Shown one piece after another: positions 1 to 10,359 of a DNA stretch of 64,000 nt. Each line of letters begins with the position of its first letter. Positions within the stretch are counted from its first letter, which is position 1. This DNA is from Nematopogon swammerdamellus (Eukaryota; Arthropoda; Insecta; Lepidoptera; Adelidae). The notes under the pieces are model-generated. The model had not been told where the DNA came from. It ran no database searches and was given only the letters and a program-made list of their open reading frames with translations. The stretch spans positions 5,178,545 to 5,242,544 of the forward strand of contig OX336336.1 in assembly GCA_946902875.1 (NCBI GenBank), given 5' to 3'. A program made the translations under genes and the position numbers.

Positions 1-170
1 TTTGAAAATATACCCGATGCTAGCGCGGCCTGTGACGTCACGAGCGCTGGGTAGAGTATATTTTCCAAATAAGCGCCGCCGCCTAGCCTGCGCGCCTCAC
101 CGACCCACCGACCGACACTGCGGGCTCGGAGACTTGTGACGTCACACGGCGAATGCTCCCCGCGGGTTTT
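1..170. promoter_or_regulatory. CpG-rich stretch with two CRE-like palindromes
   Basis: This edge segment is rich in GC and CpG compared with the AT-rich DNA after it. It holds two identical 10-bp palindromes GTGACGTCAC, at 32-41 and 136-145. Each contains the full TGACGTCA site of CREB/ATF-type bZIP factors (established knowledge). Short inverted arms (TTGAAAATATAC at the left, GTATATTTTCCAA around 58-69) bracket the first site. A promoter or first-exon region of a gene lying to the left is an inference; a piece of a GC-rich repeat is the alternative. Confidence 0.35.
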
Positions 171-949
171 TAACTTTTTAGGGCATACATTAAAAGTTGA
201 ATAACTTCGCCATTTTTCAAGGTATTGTAATAATTCTTTCACCATGTTTAATGTATTTTTATTATCTTATAATATATGTACATATTTCTTGTTTTTGATT
301 TAGTGGAAACTTCCTTATTGGCCGTCTTATAGACGACAGTCGTCATTAAACTATTTTTAGTTCTAAAATCTACCTTCTTCTTTTCTCTATCTTACATGTG
401 AGTATGTGTGTGTGTATAGATTGTAAGAAGTGATGGTAAAAGCATCAATGTCACATGTCAAAAACACTAAACTATCAGATTTTTTTAAATATTTTTTTGA
501 AGTGAAAACTTCTTTAGTGGCGCTTGGCACTTTTTTAGGTGGGTAAAAAATGTTAAACTCGCGTCATCGCGTCATCGCGTCAGCGTCAGTTTTATTTTTA
601 TTATTTAAAATGTAACCTTAAGCCATTGCATTAAGGGTTAAGTTACTAGTGGCTCGGGATCAATTCTGTTCGTCTCTCAGTGACAGTGGCAATCCGATAT
701 ACGTTTGGTCGTTTACTATGTGATTTCGTGGCTCAATGGTAAGAATGTAGGATTTGTATTTTTTAACCATGGGTTCGAATCTTTCAAAATTTTTTTGGTT
801 TTTTTTTCTTTTGTTTTCTTTTTTAAGCAATGTTACGGTGTTTAAATTTTTTTAGGGTGTTTAGTTTTTTTTATAACCACCTAAGAATTATTTTCGGAAA
901 TACAAAAAGTTTTCACTTCTGCCGGCACTCCCGGAGTGCAACTGTGGCT
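171..949. other. AT-rich non-coding stretch
   Basis: No coding region or repeat family that I recognise, apart from the tRNA-like relic at 724-788. A short triplication of CGTCATCG lies near 563-588. Confidence 0.5.
724..788 (+). pseudogene. tRNA-like A/B-box relic
   Basis: A box-A-like TGGCTCAATGG is followed about 45 bases later by a perfect box B, GGTTCGAATC. The flanking bases do not pair into a proper T stem or acceptor stem, so this is not a working tRNA. It could be a decayed tRNA copy or the head of an unrecognised SINE. Confidence 0.25.
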
Positions 950-1070
950 TTTTTTATGTAATCCAGTATGGGTGGCTGAGTCAGAGGGGCCAAAGCAACG
1001 CTCTGACTAGCCAATATCACGCCTGAGAAGGTAGTTGTCATACCGGAGACTTCCCTAGATTGCTGCAATA
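950..1070 (-). mobile_element. SINE-B 3' fragment
   Basis: The segment is the reverse complement of the last 110 bases of the SINE-B copies at 6983 and 26717: it shares the ATGTAATCC end, GGTGGCTGAGTC and the CGGAGACTTCCCT block. It has a few indels and has lost the tRNA head and core, as expected for an old truncated copy. Confidence 0.8.
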
Positions 1071-1816
1071 TTATTTAAAACAACGAGCTCAAGTGTGCAA
1101 CTAATCTGCCTCCCTTCTCCTAGGTCGAATTTAAAATTTGCGAAAGAATAAAGAATAAAATTTAAAACTTAATCCCTGAATTTAACACAGAAAACGTTTA
1201 CTAGGCGTAATACCTGATTGTTAATCAGGTACTATGAAAATAGATTACCTACGTCTGAAAAGAAGATTAGTCCTGAAATTGTAAATTTCCACAAATACAT
1301 ACCGCTTCCTCCAGCATTGCAGTAATGTGCTGTAATTTTTCACGTAATTAGCTACTGCTGTAAACAAGATCGGCATTTCTCGCTGGCGCTAAAATAAGAG
1401 GGGAAAGCTCAAAACAATTATTTAATTAAATTCCACGAACGCTGTAACCCTCTACCCGTCTATTTTCTTCAATCCTTTTTCTACCCTTGAACTTCTGTAT
1501 ACCCCAGCTCTGGTATTCTATATAATACTCTGCCGATAAGTAGCGCTATTGCTTCGAAATTCAAAATGTTGAAGTCGGAACAAGTTAAGTTGATGGTCGC
1601 AATTAATTTGTACCAGTGTATAGGGAGGAACTCGAACTGTGATGAGCGGTTCGATTCGAAAACATAAGAAAAAAACCCAAAAAATCAACAACCCTTAAAA
1701 AGTAAAAAAATAAATATTTTAGTTTAGTTACTTAGGCGTCGTCGGTCGACTGCGTTTTGAGGTTTATTTTATTTACTTAGCGGTCCCCCGACACCTTTCT
1801 GTAACTAAAAGGACAT
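1071..1816. other. Non-coding stretch with a 'GCGGTCCCCCGAC' repeat relic
   Basis: No gene seen. Bases about 1685-1800 carry the TTACTTAGCGGTCCCCCGAC block that recurs at 30095-30210 and in inverted form at 58735-58893, so a decayed copy of that inverted-repeat family lies here. The rest is AT-rich and unremarkable. Confidence 0.5.
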
Positions 1817-2143
1817 TACCGTTTGGGGCCGGTACTTTAAAAGAATAGCCCCACTGCATCTCTCCCCGTGTATGTCCTAAAAGACGTCTAAGGGATATGA
1901 CTCCCTTCTTATATTACTAGGTGGTAGGGTTTAACCCGCCCGGGTTGGTACCACCGCACTGAATGAAAGGTCGGTCGAAACGGCTATGTAAATAGTTTGT
2001 GTTTTCCGTCCAGTTCAGTGTAGCCGGCACGACCGAAGGGAAGCACTGACTGACGTGGCACCAAGTTCACCCGGTGTTATGGGCTAACATCACAGATGTT
2101 GTAGGTGATGTAGCCACCCGTGTCAGTTTCAATAAAAAAAAAA
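1817..2143 (+). mobile_element. SINE-A, 'leader' subfamily
   Basis: This copy opens with an approximately 85-bp leader module (GGGGCCGGTACT, then GCCCCACTGCATC, CTCCCCGTG and CTAAGGGATATGA). The shared SINE core follows (TACTAGGTGGTAGGG, GGTTGGTACCACCGCACTGA), then the common tail (CCGGTGTTATGGGCT, GATGTTGTAGGTGATGTAGCC) and a poly(A). It lacks the tRNA/5S head of the copy at 2272-2642. Its tail has the diagnostic GTGCCGGC-type variant (CGGCACGACCGAAGG) seen also in the leader-headed copies at 54172 and 62701. Confidence 0.85.
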
Positions 2144-2271
2144 TTAAATTATGCTCTACTTTATAAGGGTCGATGATGTGTCAGGAGGTGTTGACTCATA
2201 CACTTCCCACGGCGGCGGCGGCGGCGCGGAGCGTGCAGCTCCGTGGCACGATGCTTCGCAGAATATGTTCG

Positions 2272-2642
2272 TTTTTTTTATGGAAGCTGACACGGTTGGC
2301 TACATCTCCTACAACATCCGTGATGTCAGCCCATAACACCGGTTGAATTAGGTGCCATGTCAGTGCTTCTCTTCATTTCATGTCGGCTACACTGAACTGC
2401 ACGGAAAATACTATTTACATAGCCGTTTCGAGCGACGTTTCATTCAGTGCGGTGATACCAACGCGGCCGGGATAAAACCTACAACCTAGTAAGTTAAGAT
2501 GGGAAGGGACATACAGTTTTACGCGGAATCCAAACCACGGTCAGCCTCCAACGGTCGAGCGGTCACTCATCAAAGTACTGACCGCGCTCAGCGTTGCTTA
2601 ACAACAGTCGACCGACCGCACCACTGAGCTAACGAGGCTGAC
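2272..2642 (-). mobile_element. SINE-A, tRNA/5S-headed copy
   Basis: A near full-length copy in reverse. It runs from a T-tract and GGAAGCTGACACGG at the left to CCGAGGCTGAC-type bases at the right. On its own strand it has a tRNA-like box A (TAGCTCAGTGG), a 5S-rRNA-like block, a box B-like GGTTTGGATTCC, the shared core and the tail. It faces the leader-type copy at 1817-2143 head to tail in opposite orientation, 128 bases away. Confidence 0.9.
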
Positions 2643-2693
2643 AAAGTACACAAGTTACGGACTCGCGGCGGATTGGACGGCCGCTCGCGCAAC

Positions 2694-2884
2694 CAGTACC
2701 GTAATCACGAGATTTAACCTACTACGCTACGCACGCTACGCCGTGTTCTCCGCATCATTTTGTATGGAGAAACGAAGTTCGCAAATCTATCACTAGAGGC
2801 GCTGCTCCGTTTCTCCATACAAAATGATGCGGAGAACACGGCGTAGCGTAGCGTAGTAATCGTAATCTCGTGATTAGGGTACTG
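2694..2884. mobile_element. Foldback MITE, copy 1
   Basis: About 70-bp inverted arms, both carrying GTAATCACGAGATT, GCTACGCCGTGTTCTCCGC and CATTTTGTATGGAGAAAC, surround a small loop (CGCAAATCTATCACTAGAGG). The ends are CAGTACC...GGGTACTG. A second copy with the same loop lies at 52930-53131, so this is a mobile family and not a local hairpin. It has no coding capacity and would depend on a transposase made elsewhere. Confidence 0.85.
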
Positions 2885-3096
2885 GGGCGCTACCCTTCCT
2901 TCCCACGGCCCGCTGACGCGAGCGAGCCCGTTATAACGGATCGTGCGAAGCCGCCATTAGTGATACTCCTCACATGCAAACGAATAAGCATCATTATATT
3001 CTCATGGCGTGTGTGCTAAGTAGAACACTCAATTTACGCTACAACTACTCGTAAAATACATTCCTTTCGGACGTAGTAACAATAGAGATTTCCTTA

Positions 3097-3184
3097 ATGG
3101 AATCTGCAATGTTTGTCTACATCAGCTACTTCACCCGTGATGTTAGCCATGAATACCTTGTTGAGCTAGGTGCCATGTCGGTGC
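3097..3184 (-). mobile_element. Decayed SINE-A tail
   Basis: The block resembles the SINE-A tail (TACATCAGCTACTTCACCCGTGATGT and GCTAGGTGCCATGTCGGTGC, in part) at reduced identity. Core and head are missing. Confidence 0.6.
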
Positions 3185-3249
3185 ACTATATGTATAACAT
3201 ATACAACATATGTATCAATACAAATTGCATGCAGCGACAACAGTTTTTA

Positions 3250-3480
3250 TTAGGGTTCCGTAAATAACAAAATAAATAAAAAAAAACGGATTATTTATAG
3301 GATCACTCGTGTGTCTGTCGTTATGTCTGTCTGTCCGTCAGTCGCAGTTTATTTTCTCCGAATCTATTGGAACAAGACAGTTGAAATTTGGTACCTAGAG
3401 CACCTAGAGTTTGATGACCCAATTACGGACGTATAGCTTAATTAAATGAAGGAATTTCGATTTTGGGGCCAAATTAGAAA
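3250..3480 (+). repeat. 'GTTCCGTA' repeat, variant 2
   Basis: Begins TAGGGTTCCGTA, then an A-rich tract, ATAGGATCACT and a GTCTGTCTGTCCGTC run. This is the variant that shares its body (GACCCAATTACGGACGTATA) with the reverse copy at 40640-40857. Non-coding; the element class is not recognised. Confidence 0.7.
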
Positions 3481-3512
3481 CTAAAAATTTTTTTAACGCC
3501 GAGAAAATTTAT

Positions 3513-3650
3513 GGTAGATAGATAGTTAGAAAATGCTTTATTGCTCCAATATCATTCAACAGTAATAGCACTTTAGAAAATTTACATAAGGTGCAAAGGC
3601 GGACTTATCCCTTACAGAGATTTCTTACAGTCAACCTTTGGATGTTTGAG
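3513..3650 (-). mobile_element. LINE 3' tail ('AAAGGCGGACTTATC' family)
   Basis: In reverse orientation this shows a (CTAT)n-type end, an AATAAAGCATTTT-like signal and the GATAAGTCCGCCTTTGC block that recurs at 29699-29850, 46156-46205 and 59800-60116. A polyadenylation-like signal followed by a short tandem tail suggests a LINE 3' UTR (inference). Confidence 0.6.
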
Positions 3651-4069
3651 ATTCGATTAATATAGTGGAATGTAAGTAGGTAGTAGCAAAAGAGTTGAGC
3701 GTGAAAATTGAAGATACAATAATAATAAGAATAATACATGTAAGTACCTACACACTTAACCTATTTCTACGTCGAAATTAATGCATCGGCACACTCGCAG
3801 ACAGACATAAACTCACGTTCACTTGTGCGTCGGTGAACTGCTGGGCCATTAAATAATATGATTTGCTGAACAACTGTAAGCGATATTTACTATGCGGATA
3901 GTCACTAAACATTATAATAAAATACTTGTAAAACAACCCTGTGAAGTATCTGGTCGGCCCTTCTTCGTGGGTGTAATCGAACCAAAATGTGACAAGTTCG
4001 AGAGTAGTAAAACTATCATACAACAACGGCCTAAAAGTGCAGAATTTTAGTATATTTAAAAATATACAC

Positions 4070-4390
4070 ATACACACATACCACACGCTGTATTCCGACA
4101 AACGAGGTAAGCAAAGTAATCGGTGTTGTGCTGCAAGTACTCTTGTGAATTACAGCACAACACCGACCGCAACGTTTAGCAAAGTATTGGACAAGATAAC
4201 TATAAAGCAGCAAGTAAGGCACGAATCGGTGGAAGTACCGTGCCAAGGCTAGCCTGTCGCCCTTTAGCACGACACCGTGTTCTTATCCATTAGTCGCATT
4301 TTATGAAATGCACGGGGAGAGATGCAGTGGGGATATTCTTTCTTTCTTTTTAATTTTCACGCGGTACAGTACCGATCCCACGCGGTACTA
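4070..4390 (-). repeat. 'ACAGCGTGTGG' repeat with leader module
   Basis: In reverse this matches the element at 38762-39062 from end to end: the GGTACT...GCCCCACTGCATCTCTCCCCGTG leader module, a block ending CTAAAGGGCGACAGG, then a body with GGTGTTGTGCTGTAAT, GAGTACTTGCAGCACAACACCG and ACAGCGTGTGGTATG. The leader module is the same one that heads some SINE-A copies. A short non-coding retroelement is the likeliest nature. Confidence 0.7.
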
Positions 4391-5567
4391 TTAAATTTGT
4401 TTTTCTAGGATCGATATTCGATGGATATAGAGTGTTTTCATTTTACGAACGCACGAGGGGTATGACGTAGGAAGTGGTGTGAGGCAGCGCGGAGCTCAGT
4501 ATGGAACGACCCGGTTCGACGAAGCGACACGCGGAGACGTGTAGAACGTGTGTACCGACCAAACTAGAATTCTCAATTCGTCCTTATATAAAAATGTTTT
4601 CACTAATTTCACTAATTTCCCGCAGCGTAGAGGCCGCGCACCGAAACTGTGCCGGAAAACAAACACTATTCAATAAACTAACTTCAACAGTGTAATCCTA
4701 GTAGCTTTCTGAGAAATCATTTTAGGAAAGTATTCTCTTAAATCTCTTAAAATGTCTAGTTTCCGAGATAAAAATTTTTGAAAAGTTACGTTTTCGTCTA
4801 ATGTACTTAATTAGGTAATAGCCGGTATCTTTCCGTGGGGCGGCGCCGCGCATGCACAACCGATCGGTTGGACGAAAAATGAGCGTGCACGGCGGTGCAC
4901 GTGTACTTGTAGGTAACAAGATCGCATTAGAACATTAGATTTCTTTCACATTAAATTAGCGAATTTGTTTGTATGGAAAATGTATTTGATAATTCGGGCT
5001 AAATTCATAAAACAATTTTTGTCCTAGTGATTCCACGATCTGCTCACGTAGTCAGTGTAGTCTTCTGCAACCCATAAATACCTACGAAGAAAGGTTATAA
5101 TATATACTAAGTATTTCAGAAGGTAAGTATTTCCCAAAGCTCCGGACGAACTGAGCCGGCGAAATTTGAAAGAAAAGCCTCTTATTTCATGCATGGTTTT
5201 TTTTCTCCAGTTCAACGAAAGAGAAAATGGGCACGCATGAAATATAGAAAGCCTTTGCCGTTGGCTTCGTTGGAGTTTTTCAATTTCCTGCGAATAAATT
5301 GAACTTTTAGATGTGAGTTGATTATGAAAGTTTCGTCAAAAGAGACCCAGTGGTTCAGGAGATTACCGGCGTAAAGGTTGATATACCATTTAGAATTATT
5401 TCATTACCTATCCTTAAATTTAGATATAGGTGAGCTGATCATAAAGAACTTTTTTGTTTTTATATTTCGTTGCGTACAAGTTGCTCTAGTAAATATGTAT
5501 GGCAATTTTAGTACCACCTGGCCCGCTAGATGGCGTTGCATATTTTCTCCGTACAAATATTTACTTA
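4391..5567. other. Non-coding stretch, nothing recognised
   Basis: I see no gene. The only compositional feature is a GC-rich patch near 4450-4560 and another near 4840-4905; open frames here are short and have no recognisable motif. Confidence 0.5.
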
Positions 5568-5921
5568 CTAGCTTCTGTCTGCGGCTTCGCTTGCGTGAAA
5601 TTCGTATTTATAAAAAAGAAAGTAAGTAAGCCCGCTACCGTACCATTATTTCGGCGCACGGAACAATTCGGTTTATATGAGAGCCATATCTTAGGGTAAA
5701 CGAAACTTAGCCTATCCTGTGTCACGTATAGTTAAATGTGCTTGTACTAAGTTTCGAATTCGGACGATCGGTTTAAGTGTTATGGAGGAACATACATACA
5801 GAAAATATTTCTAAAAATCGTCAATTAAGTTTTAGTGTTATATAGAGTCTACAAACACAGTTATCTCATAAAAAAGTAACTTACTCCATGACCATCCCTT
5901 ACAGATTTATTATTAGTATTG
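5568..5921 (+). repeat. 'GCGGCTTCGC' repeat copy
   Basis: Starts CTAGCTTCTG, then GCGGCTTCGCTTGCGTGAAA, and continues through GGCGCACGGAACAATTCGG to the common end CCATCCCTTACAGATTTAT. The copy at 10360-10800 is colinear over the whole length. Non-coding, typical of lepidopteran genomes. Confidence 0.8.
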
Positions 5922-6684
5922 ATGATGTTTTTGGGCCGATATAGGCTGAACGAAATTTAAAAAAATGTCATAATCGGGTTTCTGATTTCTATTTCCGTAG
6001 GTAAAATAATAACTAAAGTATTTTCTATTGAAATTGATATTTTGGTTGCGAAAATCCAATTTTATGGCTCATTTTGTTGCACCCACTGTTTAGCTGTTCC
6101 CGCGGCCTCGTTTCACGGCAAAATAGCCTTCCAGGTGCACTGATCTTACAGTACTAGATGAGACGTTATCGTACATCGCTCCCGAAAAACATGTTATCGA
6201 CCAAAGGAGCAAAATCGGTGAAGGTTCAGGGGTTTAGAAAACACGAAAATACTTTAATGTTTTGTTATTTTAAAATAATTTGTTGTATTTGATAAATATA
6301 ACAAATAATGTAAGACAATAACCTATTTGAGAATATGCTTTATTTAACTTAACGCTACTTATTGCTGTACGTGACTGATTTGTAGTTCAATATTTGTTAA
6401 AAAATAAATGCAAGTTTCTGTGCACTTATTGCCACAAAGGAAGTTCACTTACTCGTATCTGTTTTATGGTATAAAAGAGGGTTAGAGCCTTCCTTAAAAT
6501 AAAATGTCATTGGGTCCAAACCAGCAAATTAATTTTTTTATTGAAAATGGGTCTTATAAAAGGGGCCAAACCTTCCGAGATCCGATTTTGTATGGAGGAA
6601 AATAATCACGTGACTTAACCTCTCTCTGTGTTATTTTTGTTTGTTTGGATTATTTTTAAGGCTCCCCCACATATGTGCGTTATA
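5922..6684. other. Non-coding stretch, nothing recognised
   Basis: AT-rich DNA without a recognisable gene or repeat family. Confidence 0.5.
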
Positions 6685-6944
6685 CAGGATGTATTTTAAT
6701 TGACTGCGTTCCTTTTAGAGGGTTGTTCTGTATCTTAAACTGAGCCACTTTTGTTATACAACTTTCGGAATTGCCAAAAAAAAAAATCACTTTCCCCATA
6801 CATTTGGAGGTTAGGTCTGCCCTTAAATGTATGGAGAAAGTGAATTTTTTTTTCCAATTTCCAAAAGCTTCAGAACAAAAGTTACTCAGTTTAGGATACA
6901 GAACAACCCCCTGAAAGGAACGCAGTCAATTAAAATACACCCTG
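6685..6944. mobile_element. Inverted-repeat MITE with TA/TATA flanks
   Basis: The two ends (CAGGATGTATTTTAATTGAC at the left, GTCAATTAAAATACACCCTG at the right) pair as inverted repeats. Pairing continues inward through TGCGTTCCTTT and TTGTTCTGTATC, so almost the whole 260 bases can fold back. TATA or TA flanks both ends, which would fit a Tc1/mariner-type target (inference). Its right flank TATA is also the left flank of the next element. Confidence 0.85.
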
Positions 6945-6948
6945 TATA

Positions 6949-7625
6949 CACGGTGTTGCAGTTGCCCCCGTAATATTTTTAAGCGGCTGGTGGCCGAGTG
7001 GTTTGGGCATCGGCTTCTCATGCGAGAGGTCCGAGGTTCGAATCCGGTCGGCGTGTACCAATGAGTTTTTTCTGACGAAAAAATTTACGTGCATACCTAC
7101 ACCTGCTGCTTCACCGTTCGCAACCAGGGGTAAAACTGTAGGTCCCATCCCTTGCCCCTTACTAGGTGGTAGGCTCAAATTGTAGCCGACTGGGTTGGTA
7201 CCACCGTATTGGATGTAAGACGGCCGTATAGCAGCCTCGGCTGTGTTCTCCTCTAGTCCAGTATAGCCAGCAACCCAGGGAAGTCTCCGGTATGGCACCT
7301 ACCTTCTCGGAGGTGATATTGGCTGGTCGGAGCATGCGCTTTGGCCCCTCTGACTCAGCCACCCATACCGGATTACATAAAAACAAAACTGACGTGAGGG
7401 GGTTATTCTATATGTTGAACTAAAGAACTTCTGTGGCGAAAAAATTTTTTTTGAAACAAACAAATAATTATTTTTTCCATACAAATTTTAAATGCCTATT
7501 CTCGAAATGTATGGAGAAACCAATTTTTTTTTCTTCAAATTAAAAAGTCGTAGAACAAAAGTTGTTCTATTTCACGTACAGAATCACCCCCTTTCGGGTT
7601 TTACGGTTGGGCTTGCAACACCGTG
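6949..7625. mobile_element. Second inverted-repeat MITE, split by a SINE
   Basis: The ends CACGGTGTTGCA and TGCAACACCGTG are perfect inverted repeats, and TATA flanks both sides. Internal motifs (GTATGGAGAAAC, AGAACAAAAGTT, ACAGAATCACCCC) resemble the neighbouring element at 6685-6944, so the two are related. SINE-B at 6983-7386 lies inside, which shows that the MITE was there first. Confidence 0.8.
6983..7386 (+). mobile_element. SINE-B, full-length tRNA-headed
   Basis: The head has box A (TGGCCGAGTGG, from 6991) and a perfect box B (GGTTCGAATCC, from 7034), the two internal parts of a tRNA-type pol III promoter. The middle contains TTACTAGGTGGTAGGCT and GGTTGGTACCACCG, which is the core also found in SINE-A. 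The end is CTCAGCCACCCATACCGG, then ATTACATAAAA. It is a complete non-coding retroposon, inserted within the MITE at 6949-7625. Confidence 0.9.
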
Positions 7626-7630
7626 TATAA

Positions 7631-7922
7631 CGGTCGATATTATCGCAATGCGTTAATGCGATATCTGTTTTCAGTACATATTGTATTTAGACCCATACGA
7701 TATTAAACACTGCTGCGATAATATCGACGGAACGCAGCGTTATTGCGTTATTACGATATTGCGATATTTGTTCTTAGTACATTTTGTATTAGGACGCATA
7801 CGATCTTACACTCTCCGTTAATAACGGTGGTGGGAGTAGTACGATAAAAACGCGGTTGTGTGGAAAGAACGCGTAACGCATTAACGCAATATAGCAATAT
7901 CGCATTGCGATAATATCTACCG
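7631..7922. mobile_element. Third inverted-repeat element, rich in 'GATATTATCG'
   Basis: The outer arms (CGGTCGATATTATCGCAATGC at 7631, GCATTGCGATAATATCTACCG at 7902) are inverted repeats of about 22 bases with one mismatch. Inside, TTGCGATAT and GCGTTAATGCG recur in both orientations. It abuts the MITE ending at 7625. Non-coding. Confidence 0.65.
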
Positions 7923-8139
7923 ATAATAACGTACCTACCTGTGTGGAGGAGCCTTTATTTGTTAGAATTATATAGCCCTCTTTCAAATTAAATACCAAAA
8001 TAAAAGAAGCTTTTAAAACATACTAAGTTATAAAATTGTTAAAGTACATAAAATTAAATGTGAACTTCACAGTTTATCAGCTCAAGTTCCTGGAAAGACG
8101 ACAATTTCACATATAATTAAGTAGTAGAAAAATTGTAGA

Positions 8140-8440
8140 GTTTCGTCCGACGGGAAGTGGACCAGTCCGCCACTACGATGTGTTAACGTACTCCTATGCC
8201 CATTTCACATTTACGCAATTCGTCGCCGAAACGTCGTTGCGACGGTCCTTTCGCAATATGTCCTTTCCTCTAATGTACAGTCTGGGATCCTTCAAACATA
8301 ATGTGGATGTGCACCTTGCCGGCCGACGTGATATTCGCAGCCCCCGTAAATATCCGAATACCCGTGGGTGCCGTCGGACGACACCTCTGCGTTAGTCTGG
8401 CGGGCGTCATATGTCGTGGTATCCATAAAAAATGTCCCTC
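8140..8440 (+). pseudogene. LINE ORF C-terminal relic ('SFKRRVNRHL' type)
   Basis: One frame reads LGSFKHNVDVHLAGRRDI, and the same position reads SFKRGVNRHLSGRHGIRNP in the copy at 45170. This looks like the end of a non-LTR retrotransposon reverse-transcriptase ORF. It is too short and diverged to be functional. Four further copies lie at 14270, 43145, 45170 and 56590. Confidence 0.6.
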
Positions 8441-9037
8441 TTTCTTCCTAAGAAATATTAAAGATGTTCTAAGTCAAAGTGGCGCGCCCCTCCACCTCAT
8501 CTATTTAAACGCATATGCGTGAGGATTCCGTCAGCACAAGGTTCTTTCTTTGTGTGCGTGCATGTCTGTGTTTCATCAGCTGCAAGCGAAAGCCCATTCA
8601 AGACAGTTGAGCATTGTTTTCCGACCGCTTACAGTTGTACCCATAGAATATTACGATGGAGTCACGTAAAGTTAAGCGGGGTCAGGTATGTATATAATAA
8701 TTTTTTTTAATGTACCATATAATAATAAAGGTTTCATCGGTACACATAATAGAACCGTTTTGTCTATACGTGGATTTTTTAGGTTCTTCTACATAAGTTC
8801 CATGAAAATTACACGACGATACCGTCGCTACGATTTATCATAAAAGGAAAATCGTCTTCGACCCCTTTGACGTTATTCTATCTACTCCGCCCCGACCGCG
8901 CCACAGAAACAACTTGGGCGGCTCGCCAGGAACTAGCGCGAAGGTGCATCAAGGGGGAGCGGCGAGGAGGGGGGTGGCAGAGATCAGAGGGGACGACCAC
9001 CACTCTCCTACCCCAATTATTCATTTGTTCAGAAAGT
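8441..9037. other. Non-coding stretch, nothing recognised
   Basis: No gene or known repeat seen between the LINE relic and the SINE copy. Confidence 0.45.
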
Positions 9038-9345
9038 TTTTATGGAAACTGACGCGGTTGGCTACACCGCCTATAACATCCGTGATGTCAGCCCATAACA
9101 CGGGGTGAACTAGGTTCCATGTCAGTGCTTCCCTTCATTTCATGTCAGCTGTACTGAACCTGGACGGAAAACACGAACTATAATAGCCGTTTCGAACTAC
9201 CTTTCATTCAGGGCGGTGGTAGCAACCCGGGCGGGATAAACCCTACCACCTAGTATGGTAAGAAGGGAAGGGGACCTATAGTTGTCGGTGGAATCCAATC
9301 CGGACCACGCTCAGCCTCCAGGGTTGCCCGACCGCACCACTGAGT
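9038..9345 (-). mobile_element. SINE-A with internal deletion in the head
   Basis: Tail, core and box-B region of SINE-A are all present in reverse. The 5S-like block has been lost: the text passes from TCAGCCTCCAGGGTTG directly to CCCGACCGCACCACTGAG, which is the box-A side. Confidence 0.85.
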
Positions 9346-9927
9346 ATTTTATTTATTTTTTAATAAGCTTTATTTCACACCCCCCTCCCCCCTCCAACAC
9401 ATGTAAAGTATCTCAATGCGGTCCGGCAGACCGGATATTCGGTATTCGGATAATTTCACTCGCATCCACTCCCAATCAAGATCTCTATAAAACAAAACAT
9501 AAATAAGTTGGCTGTTTGAATGCAGTACCAGAGGCGGGTGCGGTGAACTCAGATGTGACCTCTTCCTATGAAGTTTGCCCACATATGCCCCCTCACCCCC
9601 CGGCCCCCTTCTCTTGGCGGTTTCTTTCTTCAGCCGGGTTGGACACATGCCAGGCCAAACGGAGACATTGCAAAAGTTAATGTAGCCATGGAATTAGTTC
9701 AGAAGGAAACTGTAATTTTTTTCATGTGTTTGTTTCGGGAAGCCAATACGAGTACAATTTTTAGAATATAATAATGTATTGGTCATTATGCGTCTAAACC
9801 CCCGTCACGCATGTTAACAAGACGTGTTGTATTAATTTGGTTTAAAACGTACAATAAAATTAAAAAGACTAGTTAATGTGATACTGATAACAAAAACAGA
9901 ACACCAAGGAAACAAGGGATATTTTAG
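9346..9927. other. Non-coding stretch, nothing recognised
   Basis: Pyrimidine-rich tracts at 9377-9395 and 9586-9612 are the only notable feature; no gene seen. Confidence 0.45.
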
Positions 9928-9998
9928 CATGTCATCATCATCATCATCATCAGCCTGTATCGGTCCCCTGCTGGACATAGGCCTCTCCCAAGGCACTA
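9928..9998 (+). repeat. (TCA)n-linked lepidopteran repeat
   Basis: An (ATC/TCA)n microsatellite runs into CAGCCTGTATCGG and CTGCTGGACATAGGCCTC. A microsatellite joined to the 'CTGCTGGGCATAGGCCTC' sequence is a familiar pattern in moths and butterflies (established knowledge), and it supports the assignment of the window to Lepidoptera. Confidence 0.75.
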
Positions 9999-10265
9999 CA
10001 CCACATGTACATGCATGTAATGCATGCAAGTGCATGTATGTAAATAAAATAATAAAAAATAACCCTCCAATATCTCTTTTTGAAAAAATAAAATTGTGTT
10101 TTATTGTCATGTATATTTTTGAGATGCAAAAAACCAATAAAACATTAATTACATAATATCTAATAATAAGATAACATTATAATATGGTTCTTCGTTGTTC
10201 GTTCCTCTCAATTCATCTTCTGTGCGTATGTAAAGCTTGCACTTGACCGATGTTTTATGTATTAA

Positions 10266-10340
10266 AGAAAAACCGGCCAAGTGAGAGTCGGACTCGCGAA
10301 CCGAGGAGGGTTCCGTATCACCGCGTAGCCGGTTTTTATT
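10266..10340 (-). repeat. 'GTTCCGTA' repeat end
   Basis: Contains AAACCGGCCAAGTG, GAGTCGGACTCGCG and GGGTTCCGTATC, the terminal 60 bases of the family. It is followed 20 bases later by a GCGGCTTCGC-family copy. Confidence 0.75.
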
Positions 10341-10359
10341 ATTTGATTTTTTATTTAAT

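Noticed and set aside
2151..2336. 61-codon frame between two SINEs
   Set aside because: Its second half is SINE-A tail; the first half has a CGGCGG-type glycine run and no domain.
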